From: Tetmemena sp. SeJ-2015
Taxonomy: Eukaryota; Ciliophora; Spirotrichea; Sporadotrichida; Oxytrichidae
Length of the DNA stretch: 64,000 nucleotides
Direction of reading: 5' to 3'
NCBI GenBank assembly: GCA_027382625.1
Contig: JAJKFJ010023213.1
Span: 1 to 64,000 of the forward strand
Position numbers and translations under genes: made by a program. Below are positions 1-13,439 of this stretch, piece after piece. The notes below the pieces were generated by a model. The model was not told the DNA's origin. It ran no database searches and was given only the letters and a program-made list of their open reading frames with translations. The first letter of the stretch is position 1. Each line of letters begins with the position of its first letter.

Positions 1-2
1 AT

Positions 3-708
3 ATCTTTTTAAAAAAAAAGGAAACTCTGGCCACTGGGAAAAGCTAAAGTGACTATGACTCAATATTTGCTACTTATTTGACGCCAAAGGCATTCTAAGA
101 ATTTAAAAAGCGCTTGTCTTCCCAAAAGAAGGGCAAACCCTCGCAAGCCTTGAAAAGCCTTAATCTTCTATTAGTGCAGGGTCAGCACTTGAGGTTCATT
201 CCAAGCACTCTCAACACTATCGTAATCACTGACAGAGAAATATTTTCTTCCTAATTTTTATAAGTGAGAGGACACTCAGACTAATTAGATGTTGAACTAA
301 AGCTCAGGAAATTTATTTGGCAATAAGATATACTACAATTGTTATATTTGTAAATGGTGAGGGCGAGCTTTTGAATGCAGGTGGAATGAAATCCGGATTT
401 TCTATTATCTCAGAGCAGAGAGTGGAGACTGAGAACTAAACTTCACCTTTGAATAGATAAGAGGTCGCCAATAATTACGTAGACAGTAAGTAGAAGTTAA
501 GAGACTCCAAAGAAATTACTGCAGAGTTGAGAGAGATGAGTCTTGATAAAAATTCAACCAGCTAAGACTAAAGTGAAAATTCAAGGTAACCTAAAACTCG
601 CAAGGTCTTAATCAAACCTCTCTTTAATAGTTTACTTATTTTCTTTCATAAATTAAATACTAGTAAGGGTGAGAAGTCAAAAATAGTGTAGCATAAGAAA
701 GCTCTGTG
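3..708 (+). CDS. Unidentified gene, 5' end outside window
   Basis: With TAA/TAG as Gln, one frame is open from position 3 to TGA at 372. A second frame opens near 371 and runs to TGA at 706-708. The two probably join across a short intron or IES around 350-400; a GTGAG...TGCAG candidate is visible at about 357-380, but no pointer was confirmed. The first segment is basic (Lys/Arg rich) with a stretch reading LVQGQHLRFIPSTLNTIVI. The second is Ser/Lys/Gln rich and probably disordered. There is no ATG, so the start lies left of the window. I recognise no family. Base composition (about 40% GC) and codon use match the genes downstream rather than the AT-rich spacers. Confidence 0.5.
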
Positions 709-1353
709 ACTATCCATTGACATAGAAATGGGTTAAAGTATAGTCAGGTATTCAAATTCAGGTTATAAATTTGAAATTTTTTATAAAAGATAATCATAAT
801 TTAAACTTAATTTTTGCACTATTAGTTTTTGTACTGGAATTGATAAAATTGGAAGGTAGTCTGGTGCGCTTACAACTACTCTCTCTCTCTCTCTCTCTCT
901 TAGATACAGAGAGTGCTCTATATTTAGTATTTTTTTATTCCTTGATAATATACTTGACAATAGAATAGTTTTTATACACTAAGTATTTTTTTAAACATCA
1001 AAATATAGTAACCTTATCAAGCAAACTTAGATTTATTTGAAAGAATACAATCACAATCTGAATAATGAAATATTAAGATTTGAGTCAATCAAATTATTAA
1101 GAAATTAATTTTAAGAATGCTTGCTTATTTTCTCCTGCTTTTCTTTTTACCTTATCATAAGCATAACGATATATTGAGTGTTAGAGAGAGTTTAGTTCCT
1201 AAATGAAGCTTTGATCTTAATTTATTTTCCCTTTTTCAAATAATAAGCACCCCATTTCTTAAGTAAGCTATCATTTATGAATCAAAACAAATTAATCTCA
1301 AGAATTCAAATTGCAAAGGGGCTCATTCCTCAAATGAAAAGTTATTGTGATAT
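709..1353. other. AT-rich intergenic spacer
   Basis: No reading frame with coding character was found on either strand. The only distinct structure is the CT microsatellite at 879-900. It separates the converging 3' ends of the flanking genes. Confidence 0.5.
879..900. repeat. (CT)11 microsatellite
   Basis: Eleven uninterrupted CT dinucleotides, directly readable. Confidence 0.95.
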
Positions 1354-2406
1354 TCAAGGTTCCCTCTTTTTTTACCCCTTAAGGTGATTTATGATTTCCT
1401 GAATATATACTATTCTCCAGCCTTATTCCTTATAATCTTAGGGTGCCTGGTATTGCGCTTAATTGTATCTTTTAAAAATATTATACTCAGATTATTCGAA
1501 TTGCTCTGGTCTTGAACCTGGGGAGAGGAAAAATTAATCCAACATCATAAAGTAATATCTTTCTTACTATTCATAATTTTTGTATTGAGAGGTGATTTGA
1601 ATAGCTAACTCATATCCCCATTTTTCTGATATATCCTTTAACTGAGCTATCAAAGTAGGTTTATCTCTGCATTTCAAGTTTACACCCTCAGCTTCAAGTC
1701 TCTAAAGGAGATTAGAAATAAATATATAATCAAACTTAGAATTTTAACAGCGATTTTATGATAGATCCTCAGTGAACTTTCTTTTGATTTCAGAATTATT
1801 GCTGGGTAGTGGGTTGCTTTGAGCGGCTTGCTGCTGAGTAAGTTGCTGCATTTAATTGTTAGGCGCAGTAGAGGGATTCTGCATACTGTGATTAGGTTGT
1901 TGATATGTGCGCTACTATAGCTGGAATCCAAAGAAGAATTCAAATTCTGCCTCATATCGGAAATCCTCATTGGAGTCTTCTTTCTCATTCTTATTTTTAG
2001 ATTAATCATCACTGTAAACTATTCTTGTTTCTTGCTACTCTCCAGTCCTTTACCTTTTAATCGTTTGTCCAGGATTTCTTTCTCCTGAGCCAGCGGTATG
2101 CTCTCTCTAAGTTCTCTTTGAACAAATTTAATTATATTATGAATCAGTAGCTGGGCCCTTTGTTTCTTCTATTGGTTCTTATCTGAGCTCTTTACCTTTA
2201 TCGTTATTTTAAATTTAAGAACTCGAAAAATCATGAAATTTTTTGCTCATGTCTTCGGAAGAGGAGGACCAGCTATTTTAGTCTGACACTGATATCTGCC
2301 TTTGCTCAGCAGGCTATCTTGCGTCCATCTGCTCTGTCTCTTAGTTTGAAGAGTCATCGCTGTTCTATTCATTAATCGAAGGCTTTCCTGTGTATTTTCT
2401 ACTCAT
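1354..2406 (-). CDS. Unidentified Gln/Ser-rich protein
   Basis: On the minus strand an ATG at 2404-2406 opens a frame (MSRKYTGKPSINEQNSDDS) rich in Ser, Gln and acidic residues. After a frame change near 2030-2230 the sequence continues as a Gln/Asn-rich stretch and then a more folded-looking segment reading FTEDLSQN, LIAQLKDISEKWGYELAIQI and VYIQEIINHLKGQ. The stop is TGA at 1354-1356. Many in-frame TAA/TAG codons are used as Gln. At least two interruptions (IES or intron) are needed to join the frames; I did not resolve their pointers. The C-terminal part could be a DNA- or protein-binding domain, but I cannot name it. Confidence 0.5.
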
Positions 2407-2979
2407 TCTTAATTAACCAATAATCAATTGTATCTTTAATTGGAGCAATAATTATTTCTATAAGTTAAATTAATTGATTCTATTTGTAATAATAGCAAAT
2501 ATTTATTGAAATGAAATTCATTCATATAGGTTGTTCTCATTTTATCTTATAAATAAATATTTTAGCATAACTACCAAAAGTCAAAAAGAATATTAAATTA
2601 CTTTAAAACGATCAGATTCAATAAAGTAAATTTAAGTGCAAATTTTTATATATTGGTTTCTGATGATTGAAAACAAGGGTAAATTAAAAGTATTTTAACA
2701 ATTTTTAAATGAACCAAGAGCCCTCAAAAACACAACTCATTCATTATATATATGATTAGATATTTAGAATTAATTTTTTATATTCTCTAAGAGAATGAAG
2801 ATCAGGCCAAGAAAAATACAAACAGCACTATTAAATCATAAATTTTGGATCAAAAGCAAACTTTTTAATAAAATGACCAATTTTTTTGCAAACGTGATTT
2901 ATGGCTTTTTAAGAATTGACACACGACTACCTCTCTAATTCTTATCAAAAATATATTTTTATTGTATTCTTATTTATTC
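2407..2979. other. AT-rich spacer, no gene seen
   Basis: Strongly AT-rich sequence with frequent TGA in all frames. It lies between two minus-strand genes and holds no recognisable element. Confidence 0.5.
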
Positions 2980-3555
2980 TCAGATACCCAATGGTTCAAT
3001 GGCTGCAATCGGCTTGAGCGGAACTATTCTAGGGACAGCCACACCAGATTAAAATTCTAATTCATTCGCTATCCATTAAAAAGAGTCCTTCTTCCAAGAA
3101 TAACATAAAATTTAAGAACAAGAAAATTAAGATATAAGTTTCAATCATCTTCATCATTTTTTATTCTTTATTATAAATGAGACAGGCAACTTCCCATGAG
3201 ACAGCTACAGGCACAGATAAATAGGTACATAGAACAGTGGACAAGACTTCTACTCTCAGATGGGAAACTTTGAGAAAAATCAAGCTGGCTTTATGAGGAA
3301 CAGACATGATAGTGGCATGGCACTCGTAGCTCCTCATAACTACAATGCGAGCCATTAAAGAAGGTCCACGTGTATCAATGATGGCTCTAAATAAATAGTT
3401 AAGACTATAACGTACTCTTATATTTAATGGGAGAGAATCTTCACCATCTTTAAAAGAGAACTGAATGGATGAGTTAATCTTTTGCATTGATAAAATGTGA
3501 ATGGTGTAAAATCTAGATATATCTCCAAAGGCTAACTCTGCTGCGGCTAGAGGAA
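2980..3555 (-). CDS. Unidentified protein with long clean minus frame
   Basis: The minus strand is open from about 3600 down to about 3070 and includes SRFYTIHILSMQKINSSIQF, FKDGEDSLPLNIRVRYSLNY and IIDTRGPSLMARIVVMRSYE. A frame change at 3040-3160 (AT-rich, probable IES) leads to a short last segment (VAVPRIVPLKPIAAIEPLGI) ending in TGA at 2980-2982. Composition suggests a folded, mostly beta or mixed protein, but I do not recognise the family. The start is uncertain: the frame runs into the first codons of the oppositely oriented DHHC gene (ATG at 3556), so the true start is probably an internal Met such as the one in MQKINSS. Confidence 0.45.
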
Positions 3556-6500
3556 ATGTATCACACAATTAAATCAAAGTATTTGTATATAACTAATGAA
3601 GCGATAAAGTAAGGACTGAAGTTCCTAGATGAGGAAGCACTTGAAGCTGCAGAAGAAGAAGAGATTTAGCATCCGATCTAACCTTCTAATTTAGAAGCTG
3701 TTGAGGAGGAAGCGCCGATTGATTATTAATTCGATGATAATCCGGTAAAAAGGCACGGATTTGTCTGGCCGTACCATCCGATGTAAGTTGCAACTTGGAT
3801 AGTCTACGCCTACAACCTGATCCACTTTTATCTAGTGACTGTTCCACTTTAAATTTCAATGAATTTTAGAATTCAAAAATGTTATTAAGACTTCTAAGTT
3901 ATGAACTTCCATAGCCTGTGGTGCTAGGAGTAGTTTATTTGCTATTGGCTTTCTTAGTTTTCTATTTCACCTTCATAACGACAAGGAGTGATCCCACAGA
4001 CCTTACAGTTTATAAAGACAGACTTTATCAGTAGCATGGAGATAACATAAAAAACTTGAAAGTCAAGGGCATCCCTAAAGATGAACTCAAAAACTTTGAT
4101 CCTGAGTCTTATGATTACTTCTGCAATATAAATTGAAGAGAAGTAGACTTATGAGAATTTCAAAAATATTTGTGACACTCACGTGTTGGGATAAACAAAG
4201 CACTGCTCTGCCTGCAATAGATGTGTTAGTGATTTTGATCACCACTGCAAGTGGTTAAATAACTGTATTGGTGGTTAAAATTACTCCAACTTCTTTAAAA
4301 TGCTCATCGTTGTTGTTATCTCCTTAGTTTACTAATCTCAATAAATTGTGAATGAGATCACGAATATGTAGATCTGCAATTAACATCGGACTTATAGCCT
4401 CCTACTCTCAAATAGTTACGCCCGCCTTCAGAGATATGATTAAGAATGAGGTAATTTCCAACCCTGCAGATCATGGATTTGAAACTTAAAACAACTCTAA
4501 GGCAGATAGATACATGTCCAAAAATGCTCTTAACGATCACTTCTTATATGCCACTATCGCAAATTATTTATCCATTGCTTTTCCAGTTTTTTAATTTGGG
4601 ACTTAACTTCTTGGTTATTTGCTTTTTGGGAAAGCTACTCTCTTTTCACATTTGGCTACGAATGAATAAACTCACAACCTACTTGTACCTTATGCAGCAG
4701 GTGGAAAAAGAGAAAATAGAAAGAAGACTTCAAAAGTTATCAAGAAACTAGAAAACCAAAGAAAGAAAAGTGGACAAGGGTTGGAGCTAGCAGATGAAGA
4801 AGAATAAATCAAAATAGAGAGTGACAACAGTTTTGAAAAGAAGTTAAAGGATGATGCATTAATTTTTCTTTTTATGGATGATAGAGCAGGAAGGCCTTGA
4901 AAGAAAAGTAAGGAGAAGATTTCTCAGAGTATGATAGCCATAGCATTCTGAGGCCAGACAAAAATGCTTCAAATAGTTCATCGAAGTGTTTTATTCCTCA
5001 AAGTACTTATTATAAAATTTTATCGATGACAAAAGGCAACAACGTGGGTCATAGAACTTAGAACTCGATAGTTTCTCCACACAAGGATGACATTTAGGCT
5101 GAAGGCACCTCCAGAAATCTTTACTCAAAGAATCAACTTGAATTTAAAATTTCAATCACTTTCGATAAATGAACTTTCCAATAATAGCAAGAACTATGAA
5201 ATCAAGGAGATCGAAACAAACTAGCAGCATCAAACCTAAAAAGATTCTAAGACATCATAAAAACCGTCGTAGTCAAAAATCAAGAGCTTCTTTTGCATGG
5301 GCAAGAGGAAAACTGATAAGAATTTCAGAATTAAACCTCTCTCTAAGGTCGCTCCAGGCTCAAATCCTAATTTACCGAGCCAAAATAACAGCTAGTCAAG
5401 TTAAGCAAGTAAACCCAGTGCTCGTAATGATGTTATCAGTATGGGTTATGGAGATAATGAGAAACGAAAACTTAGCTCAGAACACTCATCTTAATAGAAT
5501 TTCTAAAAACACTCAACTGCAAACAAATCCAGGGAAGAGGACAGAGACAAGCTTAAGAATCAATTATATCAAGATGAGCATAGGTTTTCAGCATTAGGAG
5601 AGTTACAGTAAAATTATTATACATATTTTAGGCTTATTTAAATTTGGAGGAAACTCCAAGGAATATGAATCGAAAATCTTCTGAATATCTGAGAAGGAAA
5701 ACTTCAAATCTTAATGAGAATCTTCGATTATCAACCCATTCAGTTCTTTTCAAAGACTCCTCTTCACCTCCTCAACATTTTGATTAATCTGTTTTCATTT
5801 TATCAACATGTGAAATAGCAGTATGCTATTAACTAACAACTGCATATGCTTACAAATTCAAACATAGCAGACTAGTCTGTTAAAAGTAATGCTCAGTTGT
5901 TCTACTACAAGAGAGATGTGGAAGATTTTCCAATTAACTAGACCATAGGTGCAGATCGGGCAGGAAGGACACCCTAAAGAAACGTAGTGACTCTCGAAAA
6001 GTTGCCTGCGCAAGCTATCAGATAGAGCCTTGAGGTGAGAGATGCCAAAAACAACTTTCAATAACAAAATTTCATATTTAGATGCTATTTATAACTCTAC
6101 AATCTCCCAAAATCCTCTTCGCGAATCCACAAAGAGAGGGAGCTTCAAAAGGAGAATTCAATTTAAACTAAATTGTATATATTGAGAAATAGTAAGACCA
6201 GATTCGCAAAGAACGCTAATGGCTTAGTTTCAGAATAGTACATAACTTACTAGGACCCTGCTGATTATGAGCCCAGCATCTCTCATTTGCAAGAAGTTGA
6301 TGTTTAAAATACAGACCACAATCAAATTATCAAATTAAAAGTATATTTTCCTTAATCAAGGTCATCCTTACAAAAAGGTAGATCATTATTTTTACTACAT
6401 ACGAGATCAACCCTTCCAATAAAATTAGAGGTACGAGGAAACCTCAGACAAGAATGAATTCTAAAGCAAAATTGAATTTTTCAAACCCGATTTCCCTTCA

Positions 6501-6758
6501 GCTAATTTTCCTCATAGCAAAACTCAAAAAGTTATAACGATAGAGTCAACTGAGGGGTATGCAAGACCTAACGAGAGTATAATTTATAAAAATACAAGAG
6601 AAAATAAAGGCCTCAAAAATGACTCCCAAGACTCAGGAGATGAAGATATTTCGGGACTCTAAGAATTATCTCAGTCTCGAAATGGCCATAGATTAGACAG
6701 CTAAGGAGAGAATTTACAGTCAAAGTTTTCAATTTAAAGCAGAAAGAACATCCAATGA
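3556..6758 (+). CDS. DHHC-type protein S-palmitoyltransferase
   Basis: Membrane enzyme family that transfers palmitate to cysteines of target proteins. ATG at 3556 opens an acidic N-terminus, followed by a first membrane pair (MQVATWIVYAYNLIHFYLV, then a hydrophobic LGVVYLLLAFLVFYF stretch after IES removal). The catalytic cysteine-rich domain lies at about 4120-4300: CNI-CDTHV, TKHCSACNRCVSDFDHHCKW, then LNNCIGGQNYSNFF, so the zinc-binding Cys/His set and the DHHC motif are complete. Two further membrane segments follow (about 4300-4650). The remainder to 6758 is a long, Ser/Lys/Asn-rich, probably disordered tail read in several frames joined across IESs (about 4860-4905, 5160, 5600-5640, 5780-5850, 6050-6240, 6440). 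Two IESs in the conserved part are resolved at the base level. Decayed tandem copies lie downstream. Domain identity is firm; tail and 3' end are less so. Confidence 0.85.
3846..3904 (+). other. IES with ACTT pointer in DHHC gene
   Basis: ACTT at 3846-3849 and again at 3905-3908. Removing one copy and the 55 AT-rich bases between gives VTVPLPQPVVLG and joins the two membrane segments in frame. The segment does not begin with GT or end with AG. Confidence 0.85.
4125..4164 (+). other. IES with AATAT pointer in DHHC domain
   Basis: AATAT at 4125-4129 and 4165-4169. Removal turns a TGA-stopped frame into CNICDTHV, placing the first zinc-binding cysteines at the expected spacing for the DHHC domain. 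Confidence 0.88.
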
Positions 6759-6889
6759 TTAAAAATATCAAGTCTATACAGATTTCTCAAAAAGCATCAA
6801 TCTTAATTTCTATGAATTAAAATAATCAGTTTATGAATTATCATTTTATGCAGTCAATGTTGATTTTGGATATTTAATTGCCATACTTC

Positions 6890-8260
6890 TTTTTTCTGGA
6901 TCGATTAAATTATTCTAAATCGAAAAGCAACCGTGACGTACTCTGCTGCAAATGTTGGAAAATTCTTAAATACGAGGCGTCGATTACACATCGCACTCGA
7001 TTTCCTGACCACATATCAGCAGTGATGACTTCCAAAGAATTTGCATCTGAATAGAAATTCATCTACGTTGCCAAGTACTATGGAAAATGCAAACTTGATC
7101 GCAAGGAGTCACCCCCATCTGAATATTTTATCAATCACAAACAAGAATAAAGATAATTCATAATATATATGATATTTAAAATTTTTTCAATCCTTACAAT
7201 CCAAACGATCGAAGGTCTAAACTCGAGAGAAAATAATTTTCCTTCCCCTAATTCATCACCACTAAATAAGCTCAATCTACACTGAGCATTATTATATTTT
7301 CTTCCATTGGATTAAAATAATTTACACTTAGTGGAATGGATGGAAGGAGCGAGTTAGAAGATGATTTTTTAAATAGTGAATCAGGTCAATGAAAAAATTG
7401 AATCAAAATAAATTTCTTATCTAAATCATATCAATATTTTTAGTCAAGACTCTAAAATATAATCATTATAAACTCAGTCCAAAATAACTGAAGAACTCAC
7501 ATCAGATAATGGGTTAAGTAAGGCACCCTCCCAGCAAAAGTTAATCTAAACAATTAGAGAACTCTAAGAGAAGGTTGAAGCCTTGACCCGACAAGTTTCT
7601 TTTTAACACTTATAATCTTTTACAAGTTCAAAATATTTTGTCAAGTTTAGGAGCTTCAATCATAAAAACAGAAAAATCCACAAAAGGAAAATTCACAATT
7701 CATGTTGAGTGTTAATTTTATGATCCTCATCAACTCCATGAAAATCAAAGTGATCTTTGGCAGGCTACTGACTCCAGTTCTGCTGCTTTAATTATGAGCA
7801 AAGATCATCAGATCGAGCCTAGATATTCTTCCTCACTATTAATTGATGAAGAGAAACCAACTTTCTTCTTCGGGCCCTATCTCACTATATACAAAAGTAG
7901 ATTTATTTATAATTTCTTTATTATTAATCTCAACCTTTCCTTAAAATAAGTTTAAAAGAGATTTAATCTGTTTTTAATAAGCCACTCGCAACCTGAAACA
8001 GCGAGCAGACTAGAGGTGCCCAGAATTTAATACTAGCGATTACTAAAAAGAGATGGACATTTTTCGGACTACCACCATCTGCAAGCCTATAAATCTTAAA
8101 CTTGATTAAGTTTTTATACTTTCTAAGCCCTAATAATTAGATCCTAATTATTTACAGTTAAATTATAGCTCTCAGATATAGAGCCTCAAACTCTGCAAAG
8201 TCACTTAGCCTTGCTTATATTTGTTTAAAGTCACTTCCAAACCTAACTTTGGTATAATTT
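6890..8260 (+). CDS. Cys/His segment plus coiled coil: separate gene or DHHC tail
   Basis: Starting near 6890 a frame reads LDRLNYSKSKSNRDVL then CCKCWK with following His residues (a CxxC...H...H arrangement that could bind zinc), FIYVAKYYGKCKLD, and after AT-rich breaks a heptad-like stretch (KLIQTIRELQEKVEALTRQV). Next come SSSAALIMSKDHQIEPRYSS and a final EMDIFRTTTICK. Segments are separated by AT-rich interruptions at about 7150-7200, 7270-7310, 7680-7720 and 7900-8030. No good independent start was found: the ATG at 6755 overlaps the TGA of the DHHC frame, and 6760-6890 looks like IES. It may therefore be the C-terminal part of the DHHC gene. The same segment recurs in every decayed copy downstream. 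Family not recognised. Confidence 0.5.
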
Positions 8261-11019
8261 ATAATTTTTATTTTTTTATGTGGAAAAATAAAAGATAATT
8301 TAGTAGAAAAATTATGTGCAGGGAGTTGCTGTTATGCTATAAAACAAATTTTATTTATATTTTATTGTATTATTTTTTTCAACGTATTTTTATAAATAGG
8401 TAATAAATAGAAATTAAATACGTCATAGTTATATATTGCGTATAATGAGCAGTGAGAGGGAGACTTGCACTAATTAATTACAGAACACCAGTGCCAATTT
8501 ATAATAACAGGCGTACCCTTAATAAATATAATAAAAACACTCATATCAATATTAAATAATTAAATCCTGACATCTAGCTAAATATTTTATTCATTTTAAT
8601 TTCTTACTTTATCTAGCAAAATTCATATACTTAGGAATCTCTCTAATAATTCAAAAAGTTGGAATTTATTTGCATTAATATAATTTTGATATCTATTTTA
8701 TTGTAGATATGTGTTGGAACAATAAGCTCAAATTTGATATAGGAATTTGAGGCAATCTTTAAGACACTTATGGAGTGAGTACTAACACCTCTTAAGAATT
8801 TATATGGTCTCTTTTCAATTCGCATCTGAAATAAAATATATGGACTCAGCACAAAGTAGCCACTAATTTTGAAGGCGTTCCTTAAATTTTGTGCTAAATT
8901 ATTTTAATTCAATAAAATTATTACTCAGAATAAAAACGAGTTAAAAAAGAAAACTTAAATCTAAAAAAATGGGAATATAGGATGGTATTTGAAATGACTC
9001 TGATTAAAAAAATTTTAGACTTATCCAATTGAAAATTTTCTTTAAGAACATATATTCTAGTGAATTTGTGCGAGAGTTCTCAATTAAAAAATGAAAGTCA
9101 TACATGGTTAATTAGAAGTAGTAAATATTAAAAAATTAAGAGAATAGCGACTTAGACTAAGAAAGAAGAAAGTTATTTTAAATTTTGAATGGTTATTGAT
9201 CTATAACTCTCATATCAAAATATTCTTTATTGTATTGAATTTTTATCTATATTTTATTTAAAACTCTATACTCTACTCTATAATATTTGACGCTCCCTTC
9301 TCGCAAATATTCCATCTTTAACAGATTTTTAAAAAGAAATTATGATTGATAAGTATATTTTTGAAGTGTTTTAAATCTAAATTTAATTAAAAATCTATGA
9401 ATTAAAACAGATTCAAACTATATTTATTTATCGTCAGTGTTATGTTTAAATCTAAATCCTAATGATTATAATGCAGTTGCACCAAACTAGAGACCCTAAT
9501 TATTACACACTAAGAGCAACCATAATTTTTAATAATTTTAATATCCATAATTTATTTACTTAAGTCTAATTTAAGCCGCTCTAAAAAAGCTTAAGTGATT
9601 TCTGCATTCGTGATGCTTAATTATTTTTAATCAATTATGATAAAAAAAAGGTAAATTCATTTTAATTTTTTTACTAATCGTTAATGATTATGCAATATTT
9701 TTTTTCTTTGGTTATAATATGACTTCAGTATGATGAAAAAAATAAAATCTGATATTTTCTTTCTACACACAGAGTTTATTACTTTAAATTATTTATAATT
9801 AATTTAAAATAATTTGCAAATGATTAAAAAAATATTCTTTTATTTATCTTATTATGAATTTAATTATAGATCTGAATGTTTTTTGTTCGATATTAATTTA
9901 TGTTATTTAATGTTTACTTGTCATCTAAATATTATTTTCTAAAACTAAATCTTCTTATTACAGTGTTTTGATTTGTCACAGTCTTTTCTCTCTTTCTTAT
10001 TAATTTAGTTATTTGCATTCACTACGCACATTAAAAATCCTCTCTCCCCAAATAAGAATTAAATATGCTGATGATGCGAGATGACTTGATAATCGAGAAT
10101 AAATATAGAGGCTGAAATTAGATTTTTAGTTTTATAGAGGCAGAGAAGTTTCATAAAGCTCACTACCATTTGATAAAGTTATTAGCAGCATACTTATTAA
10201 TATTACCACAAACAATTCATTAAAAAAAAAGATTTAAGATAAGAAATTAACATTAGTCTTTAAATTATAAGAAGGAGGTTATTTTTGAAAAGAAATTTTT
10301 AATTCAATTATAAATTTAATTAGTTTGGTGGCTTTTATATTTTAGAATAAAGCAGATAAAGTTTAGATTAATATTTGAGATTAAATGATTAAAAGAGACT
10401 CGGAGGATTGGCTAGCCCTTCTCGATCGATTAAATAAAATTTAAGAGACAAGATAAAACTACTTTAAAATTAGGATGAAAATAATTTTGTTATGAATTTC
10501 ATAATATATTTCTAAAGTGTATCTGAAGAAAATCAAAACCCCATAATATGATAAGAAAGTGAAAATAAGTTGTGTATAATTAATTTCTTTAATTAATACT
10601 TATAATATCGAGTCAAACGCGAAATTACTCAAAAATAACTACACATCCTATCTCAGTTTCATTTTGACTCTAAGGTATGGATGTAGTCATCCATGTCAGT
10701 AATATTTCTTAGAATATAATTAAAATAAATGATGAATTAAAATAATAAACAGTGATATACAATTTAGTGGGTGATAAAAGTCTGAATCAATCAATATTCT
10801 GTAGTTGATTGGCAACTTCAAACGTAAAAGTTGCAAGGATATAAGCCCTTAAAATTATTCAAATCTGGCACAATTCAAGTGACTCTGAATTTGACCTATT
10901 TAAATTTAATACAGAAATTAATTTTATTTTCCATTAAATTCTCAGGAATAATAAAAGAAATTAATCTTAACAAACTTATTCTAACATTCTTATAGTCTTT
11001 TTGGTTTTGAATAGTCTAA
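8261..11019. other. AT-rich spacer, 3' flank of the duplicated unit
   Basis: No coding frame. The sequence is related to later stretches: 8695-8790 resembles 14780-14870 and 20120-20230 (an AATAAGCTCA-containing block); 9465-9510 resembles 15180-15230 and 20620-20680; 10395-10440 resembles 21430-21480 (shared GATTGGCTnGCCCTnCTCGA). The duplicated unit therefore extends well beyond the gene. Confidence 0.6.
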
Positions 11020-13210
11020 AAATAAGATAAATCCATAAAAGCTAACTTTGTTACGGTCAAAGAAAATAAAGAAAACGAGATATTCAATAAGCCAAATCCA
11101 AATACTTGAATTTTCTAATGAAGCTATAAAACAACGACTAACATTCCTTGATGTGCTCATAATGCTGGAGAATAGGGATTTTATAATCAGTCAAAACTTT
11201 TTTCTTATGAAGTTGTTGAGCAGAAGGAGGAACAGCTTTAGTTATAAGATAGATGATATTCCAATATAAAGGCATGAATTTACCCAGCCCTTCCATTTAA
11301 AGAAAGTTTAAATTTGGATTGCTTAAGTCTACAATCTGGTCGTTTCTATCTAGTGACTTTGCTCCTTTTTAAATAGAATTTCTCAAGCTATGTTAAAGCT
11401 TCCGTAGCCTGGGATGGAATGATTAGTTTACCTGCTCTTGGTTTAAAGTTTTCTATTTCACCTTCATAATTATGATGAGCGATCCCACTGACCTTACAGT
11501 TTATAAAGACAGATTTTTTCAGTAGCATGGAGATAACATAAAATATCAGTGATTCATGGACATCCCTAAAGATGAAATTAAAATTTTTGTCCCAGATTAT
11601 TACGATTGCTACTGCAATATAAAAGATAAGATGTAGATTTATTAAAACTATTTGTGCGACACATGTGCTTGGAGAAACAAAATTCCTGTGCCTCATCTTT
11701 ACCAGCCTTAATTTTAATTTATTGAAATATGATTTTTATAAGAGATATGTAATAAATTTTGGATTAATTGAAGCCTATTACCAAATAGTTGCACTTCCCT
11801 TAAGAGGTATGATTAAGACTGAGAATATTTGTGGACCTGAAGATCCAATCACTAATATGAAACTGATCACAGCTCTAAGGCAGATAGATATAAGTCAAAA
11901 AATATACTCTGAAAGATCTCAACTATCCTAAATATCAGGTCTCTAAGAATTCTCTCTATCTTTAAATGAATATAGATCAGAGATATAATGGGATAGTATA
12001 CGGTTAAAATTATCAGACTGAAACAGGAAAGATGTAAATAGATTCAAGATTTTAATTTATTAAGCCTTAATTAATTTATCTTAATATCTTATAGAAAAAA
12101 GTTAATGTTTATTTTAAATATTGAGTTTTAATTTATGTATCTTGAATCAATTAAATTATTATAAATCTAAAAGCAAGCTTGTTCTATCTGCACGTGCTGA
12201 GAATCTTGAAGCACTAGAACTAAAATTATTCTCATCGCACTTAATTTCCAGACCACATTTATGCAGTGATGACAGTTAAAGAGTTTGCAAATGAAGAATA
12301 ATTTATTAAAGTCGCCAATCACTACGGCAATTGCAAACTAAACTACAAGGAGTCTCCGAAAGCTGAATTATTTATTAATCCTTAAAGGAATTTTAAAAAT
12401 CATATCTTCTAGTTATTTGAAATATATCAATCCAAGGACAGCAAAGCAGAGGAAAAAAATAAATCCCATTCCTAAAGAAATCATTTCTAAGATAAAATTT
12501 CCTTAAAAATTAAAAATTTGATTAATGTCTTTTTAATAAAATTAAAAATAGCATGATTCTCTAATCTCTCATATTTTTTTTATAAATAGATCATTTTAAT
12601 AAGTTTATAATCTAAAATATAAGCAAAATCGAGTCTGTCCAAAAATTACTGAAGAATTTAATAAATTTTTATTCATAGTTAATCTAAACCATAAGAGAAA
12701 TCCAAGATCAAGTTCATGTTTTATGTAAATTTCTGACTATCTAATAATATTTTAAGTTAAGAAGATTAAATCATAAAATAGGACAAATCCTTAACAACAA
12801 CAAAAAATGAGAAAATAATTATTGTAAATAACTCATTTTTTTGAGAAACAAAATTATCAGCAAAAACATTTAAAGTGATCAGAAGGAACCTTTTGACACA
12901 AGCTATACAGCCCTAATTATGGATTTACATCATCAGATCGAGACTTGCTAATCTTCTCAATTTTCTTTTTGAAGAAAACCAGCTCTATTTTTCAATCTCA
13001 ATCTATTATATGAAATATTTTATTTTACAATTAGGAAGAATATTTATGATATCAACATCTACAAAAATAAGAAGAAAATGAATTTTGAGTTTTAACTACA
13101 TATTCTTTAAAAATAAATAGCATGAAACCTGAAGCAGCAGACTCATTTAAATTGCCCAAAAAATAATATTAGCGATTTCGATATTGAGATTAGCATTTTT
13201 CAGACTTATG
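11020..13210 (+). pseudogene. Decayed copy B of the DHHC locus
   Basis: 11040-12000 follows 3530-4540 of the intact locus: the N-terminal acidic region, the DPTDLTVYKD stretch, the YYDCYCNI start of the Cys-rich domain, and the KLITALRQID stretch. The DHHC motif itself is lost, with deletions and TGA codons in all frames. 12110-13200 follows the Cys/His plus coiled-coil segment (SKSK, ALIMDLHHQIE). Several IES positions are recognisable as matching AT-rich interruptions. It cannot encode an active transferase. Confidence 0.75.
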
Positions 13211-13439
13211 ATTTTGTTATAATATTTAAAATAAAAGGCCATTGTATGGCAGTTTCTAAAACGTGATTAAGTTTCATCATGTAGTGATCCTAATATGTGG
13301 CCTTGGAAAAAAAAAGCAAGAATAATTTAAATCACACCAACTAAATTATCTAAAGTTGAAATGCTTAAGGTTTACGCCTAAAATATTATCATTTTTATAA
13401 AATGAATGCTCTTTTTAAATTTTTAATGGATTTAAGAAT

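Noticed and set aside
10539..10546. Short AACCCC-like runs as internal telomeric repeats
   Set aside because: No tandem C4A4/G4T4 array occurs anywhere in the window; isolated runs are expected by chance.
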